Part shown: positions 22,235 through 30,848 of the stretch, piece by piece | Layout: every line of letters starts with the position of its first letter | Position numbering within the stretch: the first letter of the stretch is position 1 | Origin: Streptomyces sp. CG1 | Lineage (GTDB): Bacteria; Actinomycetota; Actinomycetes; Streptomycetales; Streptomycetaceae | DNA length: 64,000 nt | Direction of reading: 5' to 3' | NCBI RefSeq assembly: GCF_041080625.1 | Contig: NZ_CP163518.1 | Span: 6,689,501-6,753,500 of the forward strand | Program-made: the position numbers and the translations under genes | The notes under the pieces: model-generated | Databases searched by the model: none | What the model was told of the DNA's origin: nothing | Seen by the model: only the letters and a program-made list of their open reading frames with translations

Positions 22235-23727
22235 TTGTTGTTTCCATAGGAGTTGAGGATGTTCGTCTGGCGGGCCTCGTGCTCCGCCACGTCCACGTTG
22301 TGCTCATACAGGAAGTCACGGATGACCTGCAGCAGCTGGCGCTCCACGATCTGCGTGTACTTGATCGTGTCCGTCTCCTGGAAGAAGACGTGGAAGTCGT
22401 CGCTGGTCGCCATCTCCCGGATGCTGGTGAGGGCCCCGCGGTTCAGCACGGTGTCCGCGTAGCGGCCCAGGCGGAACTCGCTGGTGTCGGGCGGCTGCAG
22501 TACGTGGATGCGGACCTTGCCCCACCGCCAGGGCAGCAGGCCGGGCAGCCAGGAGCGCAGCCGGCCGAGGACGGGGCGCAGCGCGGCCTCGGGCGTGCTG
22601 CGCAGGGTGTGCCAGGCGACCCTGAGCAGCAGCCGGCCGTTCAGCGCGGCCGGCAGCCGGTCCACCAGATGGAAGCTCGCCTGGATCGGCGCCAGCACAT
22701 ACGAGTAGAACTCGGTGTGCAGGGTGTTGCCCTTGAGGTCGAAGCCGACGAACGCCGTGGTCACCAGCTCCTGGTTCCACGTGCCCACCCGCACGCACAG
22801 GTAGGCGCGCTGTGAGTCGTAGCCGTCCTCCCAGTGGCCGTCCCGCTTGTCCGGGGCCGCCTCCCACACGCCGAGCCGGGTGGTGACGGCCGTGGTGAAC
22901 GTGCTCCGCTCGACGGCGAGTCCGTCGATCCGCTCCGACTGCCGGGCCCGGTCGCGCAGGTCCGCGCTCATGCGGTCGGCGACATAGGCGGTGATCTCGT
23001 CGGCGGTGAAGGCGGTGACCTCCTTCCGCCTCGGCTCCTGGCCGTTCGCGCCGGCTTCCTGGGGTGCGCCCGGGAAGCCGTGGTGCTGCTCGAACACGGG
23101 GGCCGGTGCTCCGATCAGCAGCTCGGCGGTGGACCACCGCCGCACCGGCTCGCCCGCTCCGACGAACGGTTTGTACCCGCCGTAGCGGATCAGACTGCCG
23201 TCGGCCAACTGCTCCCGGTCGATCTTGGCGACGAGTTCGGCCGACAGCCGGGGGTGCTCGGGGTAGGCGCCGTCGAACCCGCTCGCCGGGCTCGCCGGGT
23301 CGGTACGGCGGCGCAACCGGGTTATCAGGGTCTGCAGGGTGACGACCCGGCGCAGATAAGCGGTGACCCACACGAGCCACAGCGAGGTCAGCGATCCGGT
23401 GGTCCCGTCGAGGACGCCGGTGCTCATGAGGACGACCGTCAGGAAGAGGCCCGCGCCGAGGACGGCGAGCCGGGCGCGGTGCAGCCGGCGCGCCGCAAGG
23501 GCGTGCGCGAGCACGGGCACCGCGTCGTAGCCGTACGACGGTGCCACCACCCGGAAGCGGTGGGTCAGCAGTTCGCGGATGACGGTGGCCCGGTAGACCG
23601 GGTCGAGATAGGTGCCGGCACACAGCAGCCGGGTCGCGTTGCTCGTGGCGTCCCCGGCCGGACGGCCCGGGGCGGGCCCGGTCGGCTCCGGTGGCGGAGC
23701 GGAGCGGGAGAGGATGTCACTGGCCAT
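22138..23727 (-). CDS. Membrane protein with C-terminal Asn-rich (amyloid-like) motif
   Basis: 529 residues, family not recognised. A cytosolic N-terminus (RLLCAGTYLDPVYRATVIRE) precedes two TM helices (about 83-105 and 110-128). A large soluble region follows containing YGGYKPFVGAGEPVRRWSTA, a stretch seen in Streptomyces membrane proteins of unknown role. The end (about 475-499) is helical, and the last 30 residues contain FVNNNNGGNVNSGPQHFHHG (500-519), matching the N-terminus of the downstream TIR-like protein. It could be a receptor or scaffold that nucleates the TIR protein. It overlaps the TIR gene by 4 bp and lies 21 bp after the NTF2-like gene. Confidence 0.78.
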   Translation of the reverse strand: MASDILSRSAPPPEPTGPAPGRPAGDATSNATRLLCAGTYLDPVYRATVIRELLTHRFRVVAPSYGYDAVPVLAHALAARRLHRARLAVLGAGLFLTVVLMSTGVLDGTTGSLTSLWLVWVTAYLRRVVTLQTLITRLRRRTDPASPASGFDGAYPEHPRLSAELVAKIDREQLADGSLIRYGGYKPFVGAGEPVRRWSTAELLIGAPAPVFEQHHGFPGAPQEAGANGQEPRRKEVTAFTADEITAYVADRMSADLRDRARQSERIDGLAVERSTFTTAVTTRLGVWEAAPDKRDGHWEDGYDSQRAYLCVRVGTWNQELVTTAFVGFDLKGNTLHTEFYSYVLAPIQASFHLVDRLPAALNGRLLLRVAWHTLRSTPEAALRPVLGRLRSWLPGLLPWRWGKVRIHVLQPPDTSEFRLGRYADTVLNRGALTSIREMATSDDFHVFFQETDTIKYTQIVERQLLQVIRDFLYEHNVDVAEHEARQTNILNSYGNNNNFVNNNNGGNVNSGPQHFHHGPEGGQGAGTS

Positions 23728-23748
23728 GTCTTCGTTGCTCCGCTCTGC

Positions 23749-24387
23749 TCAGCCGGCAGGGGTGATGGAGGCGTTGGTGATGACCCCGTCCGCCACCGTG
23801 TACCGGCCGCTGTACGACTTCTGCGTGCCGTCCGTCTGTGTGGCGACCAGGTTCACCGAGACGGTCGTGCCGTCGACGGAGCCGACCGTGACGTCGTCCC
23901 GTTCGGTGCCCGCGAAGCCCGCGACGAACGTGGAGTAGGACGAGTCGAGGTTCTTCCCGCCGAGGTCCCAGGCGGTCTGGAAATCACGGCTGTTGATGGC
24001 CTCGAAGTACTTGGTGACCGTCGCGCCGGGATCGTCCGTGCCCGCCGTGCCCGTCGTGTCCCCGGTGCCGGTCGGGCTCGGGAAGAGGCCGGTGGTGGCG
24101 TCGGTGCCGGGGGTGGGCGCCGTGGAGAAGTCCGGTGTCACCGGCGCCGTGGAGGAGGGGGCGTAGGAGGGCTGGGGGGAGGGCTCGTAGGAGGGCGGCG
24201 GCTGGTACGAGTAGCCGCCCTGGCCGTCCACGGCGGTGCTCGTGGATCCCCCGTTGTCCGAGGCCAGTCGGGGCAGGAAGGCGGTCAGCAGGATCAGCAG
24301 AAGCGGGACACCGGCGATGATCAGCGCGTACGTCCGCTCCTGGCCGGCGGCGGGTAACAGGCTCAGCGGCCTGTAGGTGTGGTTCAT
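23749..24387 (-). CDS. Membrane-anchored protein with extracytoplasmic NTF2-like domain
   Basis: 212 residues from ATG 24387 with a GAGGA site 5 nt upstream. A short cytosolic part, one TM (about 19-40, YALIIAGVPLLLILLTAF) and a long Ser/Pro/Thr/Tyr-rich linker (50-115) precede a C-terminal domain, VTKYFEAINSRDFQTAWDLGG...YSTFVAGFAGT, with the look of an NTF2/SnoaL fold that binds small ligands or wall components. It is first in the operon with the Asn-rich membrane protein and the TIR protein. It may sense something outside the cell, or be a bystander. Confidence 0.75.
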   Translation of the reverse strand: MNHTYRPLSLLPAAGQERTYALIIAGVPLLLILLTAFLPRLASDNGGSTSTAVDGQGGYSYQPPPSYEPSPQPSYAPSSTAPVTPDFSTAPTPGTDATTGLFPSPTGTGDTTGTAGTDDPGATVTKYFEAINSRDFQTAWDLGGKNLDSSYSTFVAGFAGTERDDVTVGSVDGTTVSVNLVATQTDGTQKSYSGRYTVADGVITNASITPAG

Positions 24388-24548
24388 GGGTCCTCGCAGC
24401 TCCCGGCAGACCGCCGGGTCTCGCTCGTCTCTTTGGTACGAACGCAGATACCTTGCCCGACAACCGCCGGACCGGAGCTGCTTTCCCCGCTTCCGAACCA
24501 CTTCCGATCCGGCTGCGGCGGCCGGGCCGTCCAGCCGGGCCGGAACGG

Positions 24549-24581
24549 GCAGAGCCCCTGGCGGAGGGCCAGGGGCTCTGC
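24549..24581. terminator. Terminator between the fumarase and the NTF2-like gene
   Basis: GCAGAGCCCCTGGC (24549-24562) pairs perfectly with GCCAGGGGCTCTGC (24568-24581), loop GGAGG. It lies downstream of the class I fumarase on the - strand. Confidence 0.7.
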
Positions 24582-24589
24582 GATTGCTG

Positions 24590-24797
24590 TGAACGTCGGT
24601 TGCGGGGCGGGGACTTGGAAGAGGTCGTTCGACTTATTCGTCCGACGGCACCAGTCAGCCCGTCTGGGGGTGTCCCCTCCGGGGGAGTTCGAGGACGAGG
24701 CCGTTCAGGCCGAAGCGGGGTCGAAGGGGCGGAGCCCCTGGGGATGGGACGGGCAGGGGCGGCGGGGGCGAGATCCATCCCCGCCGCCCCGGAGGCA
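24590..24797 (-). other. Degenerate copy of the fumarase 3' end plus a Streptomyces intergenic repeat
   Basis: Together with 24388-24589 this is a 410-nt gap without an intact gene. On the - strand, 24590-24645 can be read NKSNDLFQVPAPQPTFTAI, close to [16 protein letters not shown] at the end of the fumarase next door (DNA 24833-24887, roughly three quarters identical). It looks like a partial duplication or the end of a lost paralogue. The rest (about 24655-24760: GTTCGAGGACGAGGCC, then GGCGGAGCCCCTGG) is a repeat type found widely between Streptomyces genes. The promoter of the NTF2-TIR operon should lie in 24388-24548. Confidence 0.5.
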
Positions 24798-26468
24798 CTA
24801 CGCCAGGCCGGGCCCGCGCACCGGGATCGAAGTGAACGTCGGCGCCGGGGCAGGATCCTGGAAGAAGTCGTTGCCCTTGTCGTCCACCACGATGAATGCC
24901 GGGAAGTCCTCGACCTCGATCTTCCAGACGGCCTCCATGCCCAGTTCCTCGTACTCGAGGACCTCGACCTTCTTGATGCAGTCCTGGGCGAGGCGGGCGG
25001 CCGGGCCGCCGATGGAGCCGAGGTAGAAGCCGCCGTGCGCGTCGCACGCGTCGGTGACCTGCTTGCTCCGGTTGCCCTTGGCGAGCATCACCTTGGAGCC
25101 GCCCGCGGCCTGGAACTGCTCCACGTAGGAGTCCATGCGGCCGGCCGTCGTGGGACCGAAGGAACCGGAGGCGTAGCCCTCGGGGGTCTTCGCCGGACCG
25201 GCGTAGTACACCGGGTGGTCCTTCAGGTACTGCGGCATCTCCTCGCCCGCGTCCAGCCGCTCCTTGATCTTCGCGTGCGCGATGTCACGGGCGACGACCA
25301 GCGGGCCGGTGAGTGAAAGCCGGGTCTTGACCGGGTACTTGGTCAGCTCGGCGAGGATCGTGTCCATCGGCTGGTTGAGGTCGATCCTGACGACGTCGGA
25401 GGACTCGTCGAGGTGCTCGTCGGTCGTCTCCGGCAGGAAGCGCGCCGGGTCGGTCTCCAGCTGCTCCAGGAAGACGCCCTCTGCGGTGATCTTCGCGACG
25501 GCCTGGCGGTCGGCCGAGCAGGAGACGGCGATGGCGACCGGGCAGGACGCGCCGTGCCGGGGGAGGCGGACCACGCGGACGTCGTGGCAGAAGTACTTGC
25601 CGCCGAACTGCGCGCCGATGCCGATCTTCTGGGTCAGCTCGAAGACCCTCTCCTCCAGCTCCTTGTCCCTGAAGCCATGGCCGAGCGGGGAGCCCTCGGA
25701 CGGGATCTCGTCCAGGTAGTGCGCGGAGGCGTACTTCGCGGTCTTCAGCGCGTATTCGGCGCTCGTGCCGCCGACGACGATCGCCAGGTGGTACGGCGGG
25801 CAGGCGGCCGTACCGAGCGAACGGATCTTCTCCTCCAGGAACTTCATCATGGAGGCCTCGTTCAGGACCGCCTTCGTCTCCTGGTAGAGGAAGCTCTTGT
25901 TGGCGCTGCCGCCGCCCTTGGCCATGACCAGGAACTTGTAGGCGCCGCCGTCGGTCGCGTACAGCTCGATCTGGGCCGGCAGGTTGGAGCCGGTGTTCTT
26001 CTCCTCCCACATGGTGAGCGGAGCCATCTGCGAGTAGCGCAGGTTCAGCTTGGTGTAGGCGTCGTAGATGCCGCGGCTCAGCGCCTCCTCGTCGCGGCCC
26101 TGCGTCAGCACGTTCTGCCCGCGCTTGCCCATGACGATCGCCGTGCCGGTGTCCTGGCACATCGGGAGCACACCGGCCGCCGCGATGTTCGCGTTCTTGA
26201 GCAGGTCCAGGGCGACGAACTTGTCGTTGCTGGACGCCTCGGGGTCGTCGATGATGCGGCGCAGCTGGGCCAGGTGCGCGGGGCGCAGGTAGTGCTGGAT
26301 GTCGTGGATGGCCTCCTCGGCGAGCTTGCGCAGCGCCTCCGGCTCCACCTTGAGGAACGTACGGCCGTCCGGTCCCTCGACGGTGGACACGCCCTCGGAG
26401 GTCACCAGCCGGTACGGGGTGGTGTCCTCTCCCTGGGGGAGCAGATCGGTGTACGCGAACTCAGGCAT
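24798..26468 (-). CDS. Class I fumarate hydratase ([4Fe-4S], FumA/FumB type)
   Basis: 556 residues. It catalyses the same fumarate/malate step as FumC but with an oxygen-labile 4Fe-4S cluster. The three cluster cysteines are C104 (LPMCQDTGT), C223 (GTAACPPYH) and C317 (AVSCSADRQ), spaced as in E. coli FumA. N-terminal alpha and C-terminal beta parts are fused in one chain, as in E. coli. Having both classes allows function under oxidative or iron-poor conditions. It starts at ATG 26468 with no strong ribosome-binding site. Its 3' end has a degenerate echo 200 bp downstream. Confidence 0.95.
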   Translation of the reverse strand: MPEFAYTDLLPQGEDTTPYRLVTSEGVSTVEGPDGRTFLKVEPEALRKLAEEAIHDIQHYLRPAHLAQLRRIIDDPEASSNDKFVALDLLKNANIAAAGVLPMCQDTGTAIVMGKRGQNVLTQGRDEEALSRGIYDAYTKLNLRYSQMAPLTMWEEKNTGSNLPAQIELYATDGGAYKFLVMAKGGGSANKSFLYQETKAVLNEASMMKFLEEKIRSLGTAACPPYHLAIVVGGTSAEYALKTAKYASAHYLDEIPSEGSPLGHGFRDKELEERVFELTQKIGIGAQFGGKYFCHDVRVVRLPRHGASCPVAIAVSCSADRQAVAKITAEGVFLEQLETDPARFLPETTDEHLDESSDVVRIDLNQPMDTILAELTKYPVKTRLSLTGPLVVARDIAHAKIKERLDAGEEMPQYLKDHPVYYAGPAKTPEGYASGSFGPTTAGRMDSYVEQFQAAGGSKVMLAKGNRSKQVTDACDAHGGFYLGSIGGPAARLAQDCIKKVEVLEYEELGMEAVWKIEVEDFPAFIVVDDKGNDFFQDPAPAPTFTSIPVRGPGLA

Positions 26469-26635
26469 CTCAGCCCATTCCTCACTCTGACGGACGGCCG
26501 CCCGCCGACGCTGGCGGGCCTCACCAGCCTAGAACCTGCCACCGACACGGAACCTGTGAGGTAAGGCTCAGTTCGACACGCCCCGGTTTTCCACACCCCT
26601 AGTCGCGATCTATCGCGTTTCGGTACGCTGCTGTC

Positions 26636-27370
26636 GTGGACCTTCAGAAGCCCGCCCGTACCCAGGACGCCGCACCGGGCGTCACCGAACTGCGCGCCTC
26701 GGACGCCGACCGCGACCGGGTCGCCGACATCCTGCGCGAGGCCCTCGCCGAGGGCCGGCTGACCGCCGACGAGCACGCCGAGCGCGTCGAAGGAGTGCTG
26801 CACGCCAAGACGGTCGGCGAGCTGGAGGTCTTCATCCGGGACCTGCCCGCCGCCCACCAGGGCCCCGCAGCCCCCGCCTACACGCCGGTCCCGCCGCGCC
26901 CCGCCCCGGGCGCGATCCCGGCCGAGGCCGACGCCAACGTGGTCGCCGTCTTCAGCAGCGCGGTGCGCCGGGGCCGCTGGCGCGCCGGCCGCCGGCTGCA
27001 CGCGTACTCGGTCTTCGGCAGCGTCGAGATCGACCTCAGCGAGGCGATATTCGAGTACCAGCAGGTCGTGATCAAGGCCGTCTCGGTCTTCGGCGACGTC
27101 CAGATCCGCGTCCCGGAGAATGTGTCGCTGCGCGGCACCGGCGGCGGCGTCCTCGGTAACTTCGAGGTGGACACGCTGGACTCGGTCGAGTCCGACGCGC
27201 CGGTCGTCTACGTCGACGGCTGGGCCGTGCTCGGCAATGTCGAGGCGCGTCCCAGGCGCGGCAAGCGCGTGGCGGACATCCTGGACCGGGTGCAGAGCAA
27301 GGTCGACCGGAAGCTGGAGCGCGTCCAGGACAAGGTCGACCGGAAGATGCGCAAACACCTGGGCCGTTGA
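26636..27370 (+). CDS. DUF1707 protein with LiaF-like C-terminal domain
   Basis: 244 residues from GTG 26636. The N-terminal DUF1707 (about 19-72: ELRASDADRDRVADILREAL, GRLTADEHAERV) is a short domain common in actinobacterial membrane and envelope-stress proteins. The region 105-215 resembles the cell-wall-active antibiotic response domain of LiaF/VraT, with repeated beta strands (SVFGSVEIDLSEA, SVFGDVQIRVPENV, AVLGNVEARP). It ends in a basic heptad-like helix (DRVQSKVDRKLERVQDKVDRKM). There is no TM. TACGCT (26624-26629) lies 6 nt before the start and no Shine-Dalgarno is seen, so the mRNA may be leaderless. Confidence 0.83.
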   Translation: MDLQKPARTQDAAPGVTELRASDADRDRVADILREALAEGRLTADEHAERVEGVLHAKTVGELEVFIRDLPAAHQGPAAPAYTPVPPRPAPGAIPAEADANVVAVFSSAVRRGRWRAGRRLHAYSVFGSVEIDLSEAIFEYQQVVIKAVSVFGDVQIRVPENVSLRGTGGGVLGNFEVDTLDSVESDAPVVYVDGWAVLGNVEARPRRGKRVADILDRVQSKVDRKLERVQDKVDRKMRKHLGR

Positions 27371-27544
27371 CGGTCGCGAATCCGCCGGTGACCGGAGGGT
27401 TCCGCTCCGCCCCGGTCATGGCGGCAGGGGCGCGAACGAGCCGCCGTACGCCTGCGGTTCGGAACGCTGTGCATAGGCGCGCGTACAGCGGGTAGGCCTT
27501 GCTGCATCGTCTCTCGCTCGCGAAGCCGTCGTCAGGAGTAGACC

Positions 27545-27922
27545 GTGCTGCAACCGCCGCATTCGTCCGTGCAGATCGCTGCCGTTCCGGCCCAGCGGGT
27601 GCCAGCGCAAGCCAGGGATCAAGATGCTCCCTGGCACACCGAGGCGGTGTGCCGTCGCGACGAGGCCGGCCTGTTCTTCGCCCCCTCGAAAGAGCCGACC
27701 GCCGCCCGGCTGTCCCGCGAGGAAGCGGCCAAGCGCGTCTGCGCCCGCTGTCCGGTGATGGTCGAGTGCCGCGAACACGCCCTCCTCCAGCCCGAGCCGT
27801 ACGGCGTCTGGGGCGGACTCACGGCAGCGGAACGCCGCGTGGTCCTGGCGAGGCGCCGCCGCCGCGAGATGGAACTGAAGAAGGCGGCGAGGACGACGAC
27901 GGCGAACCGCATAGCTGGCTGA
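27545..27922 (+). CDS. wblI: WhiB-family iron-sulfur regulator (WblI-like)
   Basis: 125 residues from GTG 27545 with AGGAG upstream. Four cluster-binding cysteines, C36, C66, C69 and C75 (C-x29-CxxC-x5-C), are followed by the turn GVWGG (87-91) and a basic tail (LARRRRREMELKK) that contacts DNA near the sigma-factor region 4. WhiB-like proteins bind the primary sigma factor and tune transcription in development, redox stress and antibiotic resistance. Between the DUF1707 gene and glpX is, as I recall, the position of wblI in S. coelicolor; the paralogue assignment rests on that context. Confidence 0.85.
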   Translation: MLQPPHSSVQIAAVPAQRVPAQARDQDAPWHTEAVCRRDEAGLFFAPSKEPTAARLSREEAAKRVCARCPVMVECREHALLQPEPYGVWGGLTAAERRVVLARRRRREMELKKAARTTTANRIAG

Positions 27923-27933
27923 GCGGACAAGGG

Positions 27934-27960
27934 GCGCCCCCTCCGCATCGGGGGCGCTTC
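27934..27960 (+). terminator. Terminator after the whiB-like gene
   Basis: GCGCCCCC (27934-27941) pairs with GGGGGCGC (27950-27957), followed by TT. Confidence 0.65.
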
Positions 27961-27967
27961 CCTGCGG

Positions 27968-27990
27968 AAGGGGCGCGGGGCTGTGTCCGA
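27968..27990. repeat. Dispersed Streptomyces intergenic repeat, copy B (diverged)
   Basis: AAGGGGCGCGGGGCTGTGTC matches the first half of copies A, C and D, then diverges. It is followed by GC-rich spacer up to the glpX stop with no gene. Confidence 0.55.
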
Positions 27991-28122
27991 TATGCGGCTT
28001 CGCCGCGATGCGGGTCCCCCCGCGGTCGAGCGAAGCCGAGAACTTGGGGGAGCGACCGGCCACGGACGACCCGCACTCGCCTACGCGCAGCTTTCTCCGA
28101 GTAGGCGCCACCAGCCCCGGGA

Positions 28123-29157
28123 CTACTTGGCGCGGTCGAAGTCCACCGCGCTGTAGGCCCGCAGCTTGCTGAGCCGGTGCTCGGAGTAGATCTTCCGCAC
28201 CGTCCCCGACTTCGACCGCATCACGATCGACTCGGTCAGTGCCGTCTCCGACCGGTACTGAACACCCCGCAGCAGCTCACCGTCGGTGATTCCGGTGGCG
28301 ACGAAGAACACGTTCTCACCCGAGACCAGGTCGTCCGTGGTGAGCACCCGGTCGAGGTCGTGCCCGGCGTCGATGGCCCGCTGCCGCTCCGTGTCGTCCT
28401 TGGGCCACAGCTTGCCCTGGATCGTGCCGCCCAGGCACTTCACGGCGCAGGCCGAGATGATGCCCTCGGGGGTGCCGCCGACACCGAGCAGCAGGTCGAC
28501 CCCGGTGCCCTCGCGCAGCGCGTAGATCGACCCGGCGACGTCGCCGTCGGAGATCAGCTTGATGCGCGCACCCGCCTCCCGGACCTCCTTGATCAGGCCT
28601 TCGTGGCGCGGCCGGTCGAGGATGACGACCGTGACGTCCTCCGGCGTGGCCTTCTTCGCCTTGGCGATCCGCCGGATGTTCACGGCCACGGGCGCGTCGA
28701 TGTCGACGAAGTCGGCCGCTTCCGGGCCGGTGACCAGCTTGTCCATGTAGAACACGGCAGACGGGTCGAACATGGCGCCCCGCTCGGCGGCGGCGAGGAC
28801 GGCGATCGCGTTCGGCATGCCCTTGGCCGTCAGCGTGGTGCCGTCGATCGGGTCGACCGCGATGTCGACCTCCGGACCGGTGCCGTCGCCCACGCGCTCC
28901 CCGTTGAAGAGCATCGGGGCCTCGTCCTTCTCGCCCTCGCCGATGACGACGACGCCGTTCATCGACACGGTGGAGACGAGGGTCCGCATGGCGCGCACCG
29001 CGGCACCGTCGGCGCCGTTCTTGTCACCGCGCCCCACCCAGCGTCCCGCGGCCATGGCGGCGGCTTCGGTCACCCGGACGAGTTCGAGGGCGAGGTTGCG
29101 GTCGGGAGCCTCGGAGGGAACATCGAGCTCGGACGGCAGATGATGATTTTCGGTCAT
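28123..29157 (-). CDS. glpX: Class II fructose-1,6-bisphosphatase
   Basis: 344 residues. It hydrolyses fructose 1,6-bisphosphate to fructose 6-phosphate in gluconeogenesis and is the only FBPase type in many actinobacteria. The metal and substrate site [10 protein letters not shown] (101-110), [11 protein letters not shown] (73-83) and GVGGTPEGI are all present. The start ATG 29157 follows an AAAGG site. Its promoter faces the DUF4245 gene. Confidence 0.95.
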   Translation of the reverse strand: MTENHHLPSELDVPSEAPDRNLALELVRVTEAAAMAAGRWVGRGDKNGADGAAVRAMRTLVSTVSMNGVVVIGEGEKDEAPMLFNGERVGDGTGPEVDIAVDPIDGTTLTAKGMPNAIAVLAAAERGAMFDPSAVFYMDKLVTGPEAADFVDIDAPVAVNIRRIAKAKKATPEDVTVVILDRPRHEGLIKEVREAGARIKLISDGDVAGSIYALREGTGVDLLLGVGGTPEGIISACAVKCLGGTIQGKLWPKDDTERQRAIDAGHDLDRVLTTDDLVSGENVFFVATGITDGELLRGVQYRSETALTESIVMRSKSGTVRKIYSEHRLSKLRAYSAVDFDRAK

Positions 29158-29284
29158 CGGAGCGCACCTTTCTGATACGACGACGGCCGGATGAGGGTAT
29201 TGGCTCTGACTCTATCGTTAGGCAGACAAAATGAGCAGGGGACCCCACGGATGAGCGGCTGGGGCACCTGCGACGATAGACGGC

Positions 29285-29812
29285 GTGGCAGGTTCGAACG
29301 GCAAGCAGAAGACGGCCCGGGACATGGTTCTCTCCCTGGCCCTGATCGGCATCGCGGCGGTGGTCGTCTACTTCCTCGCCATCCCGCACGACGATCGCGC
29401 TCCCGACCTCAAGCGGGTCGACTACCGGGTCGAGCTGCTCACGGCCCGCCGCGCGGCGAGCTACCCGGTGGCCGCACCCGAGGGCCTGCCGAACGCCTGG
29501 AAGGCGACCTCCGTACGTTTCCAGGGCGAGAGCGGTGACCGCTGGCACCTGGGCTTCCAGACCCCGGACAGCCAGTACGTGCAGATCGAGCAGTCCACGC
29601 AGAAGCGGTCCGCCTTCATCGACGAGGCCAGCCAGGGCGCGTCGGCGACGCAGCAGACCGAGACGATCGACGGCCACACCTGGACCCGCTACACCGGCGG
29701 CCGCTACGACGCCCTCGTCCTGGAGGGCACGAAGGGCTCCACCACGGTGGTGGCCGGCACGGCGTCCTTCGCGGACCTGACGAAGATGGCGGCGGCGCTG
29801 AAGACGCGGTGA
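29285..29812 (+). CDS. DUF4245 membrane-anchored protein
   Basis: 175 residues from GTG 29285. It has an N-terminal TM (about 16-33, VLSLALIGIAAVVVYFLAI) and an extracytoplasmic DUF4245 domain with YRVELLTARRAASYPVAAP, GLPNAWKATSVRF and WHLGFQTPDSQYVQIEQS. The family is restricted to actinobacteria, is usually next to glpX, and has no assigned function. The divergent position to glpX here agrees with that. No clear ribosome-binding site is seen. Confidence 0.85.
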   Translation: MAGSNGKQKTARDMVLSLALIGIAAVVVYFLAIPHDDRAPDLKRVDYRVELLTARRAASYPVAAPEGLPNAWKATSVRFQGESGDRWHLGFQTPDSQYVQIEQSTQKRSAFIDEASQGASATQQTETIDGHTWTRYTGGRYDALVLEGTKGSTTVVAGTASFADLTKMAAALKTR

Positions 29813-29820
29813 GCCCACGC

Positions 29821-29863
29821 ACACGACAGAGGCCCCCGGCGGTGCCGGGGGCCTCTGTCGTGT
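29821..29863. terminator. Strong bidirectional terminator
   Basis: A perfect 20-bp stem (29821-29840 with 29844-29863), GGT loop, T run after it on the + strand, lies between the convergent DUF4245 and nitroreductase genes. Confidence 0.88.
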
Positions 29864-29879
29864 TTCTGGCGGGGCCGGC

Positions 29880-30470
29880 TCAGACGGTCGTGACGACGTC
29901 GTCGTAGGCCAGGCGCGGCGAGCGCGGGAACCAGGCATCGGGGCCCGGCCGGCCGATGTTGACGACCATCAGCGGGGTGTGGTCGTCGTCGAGGAACTCC
30001 TTGCGGACGCCCTCGAAGTCGAGGCCGGTCATCGGGCCGGCGGCGAGGCCCGCGGCACGGACGCCGATGATGAAGTACGCGGCCTGCAGCGCGGCGTTCA
30101 GCGCGGCGGCGCCCTCACGGGCCGGGCGCTCGCTGAAGAACACGTCCTTGGCCTGCGGGAAGTGCGGGAAGAGGGCCGGCAGCTCCTCGTGGAACTCGTT
30201 GTCCGCGGAGAGGATCGCGACCAGCGGGGCGGCGGAGGTCTTGGGCTGGTTGCCCTCGGCCATGTGCTTCACCAGGCGCTCACGGGCCTCGGGGGAGCGG
30301 ACCAGGGTGATGCGCAGCGGGGACTGGTTGAAGGCGGTGGGGCCGTACTTGACCAGGTCGTAGATCGCCTGGACCTGCTCCTCGGTCACCGGCTCGTCGG
30401 TGAAGGTGTTCGCGGTACGGGCCTCACGGAACAGCAGGTCCTGGGCGGCGGGGTCAAGAACGAGAGACAT
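29880..30470 (-). CDS. Nitroreductase-family flavoprotein (RutE/HadB-like malonic semialdehyde reductase)
   Basis: 196 residues from ATG 30470 (MSLVLDPAAQDLLFREART). FMN-binding features are the Arg-Thr-Ala-Asn-Thr-Phe segment near residue 20, YGPTAFNQSPLRITLVRS, AALNAALQAAYFIIGVRAAGL with GPMTGLD, and the C-terminal VVNIGRPGPDAWFPRSPRL typical of the malonic-semialdehyde reductase/RutE group. It reduces small aldehydes or nitro compounds with NAD(P)H. No pyrimidine-degradation genes flank it, so the physiological substrate is open. Longer upstream starts lack a ribosome-binding site. Confidence 0.87.
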   Translation of the reverse strand: MSLVLDPAAQDLLFREARTANTFTDEPVTEEQVQAIYDLVKYGPTAFNQSPLRITLVRSPEARERLVKHMAEGNQPKTSAAPLVAILSADNEFHEELPALFPHFPQAKDVFFSERPAREGAAALNAALQAAYFIIGVRAAGLAAGPMTGLDFEGVRKEFLDDDHTPLMVVNIGRPGPDAWFPRSPRLAYDDVVTTV

Positions 30471-30612
30471 GCGTGAACTTTCTGGTGGCGCCTTGATCCG
30501 ACGTACCGGACCGCGGTCCGGATCGGCTGACGGGACGACCCTACGCCAGCGAAGTTCAACCTTCAACAAATGTCGGGGTGCGGTGACCCGCTTCACAACC
30601 CCGGGTCGACGC

Positions 30613-30837
30613 CTACTCGGCGTCCTCCTCCTCGGCCTCCTCCGCGAGCGCCGCGTCCAGCCGGGCCCGCGCCCCCTCCAGCCAGCGCCGGCACACCTTG
30701 GCCAGCTCCTCCCCGCGCTCCCACAGCGCCAGGGACTCCTCCAGCGACGTACCGCCCGCCTCCAGGCGCCGTACGACCTCGATCAACTCGTCCCGCGCCT
30801 GCTCGTACGAGAGCGCCTCATCCACCTTGCCGGTCAT
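30613..30837 (-). CDS. xseB: Exodeoxyribonuclease VII small subunit
   Basis: 74 residues, normal size. [39 protein letters not shown] and ARLDAAL are the conserved coiled-coil helices of XseB. It follows xseA by 11 bp and forms the XseA/XseB nuclease that degrades single-stranded DNA to oligonucleotides. Confidence 0.95.
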   Translation of the reverse strand: MTGKVDEALSYEQARDELIEVVRRLEAGGTSLEESLALWERGEELAKVCRRWLEGARARLDAALAEEAEEEDAE

Positions 30838-30848
30838 CCACCCAATCC

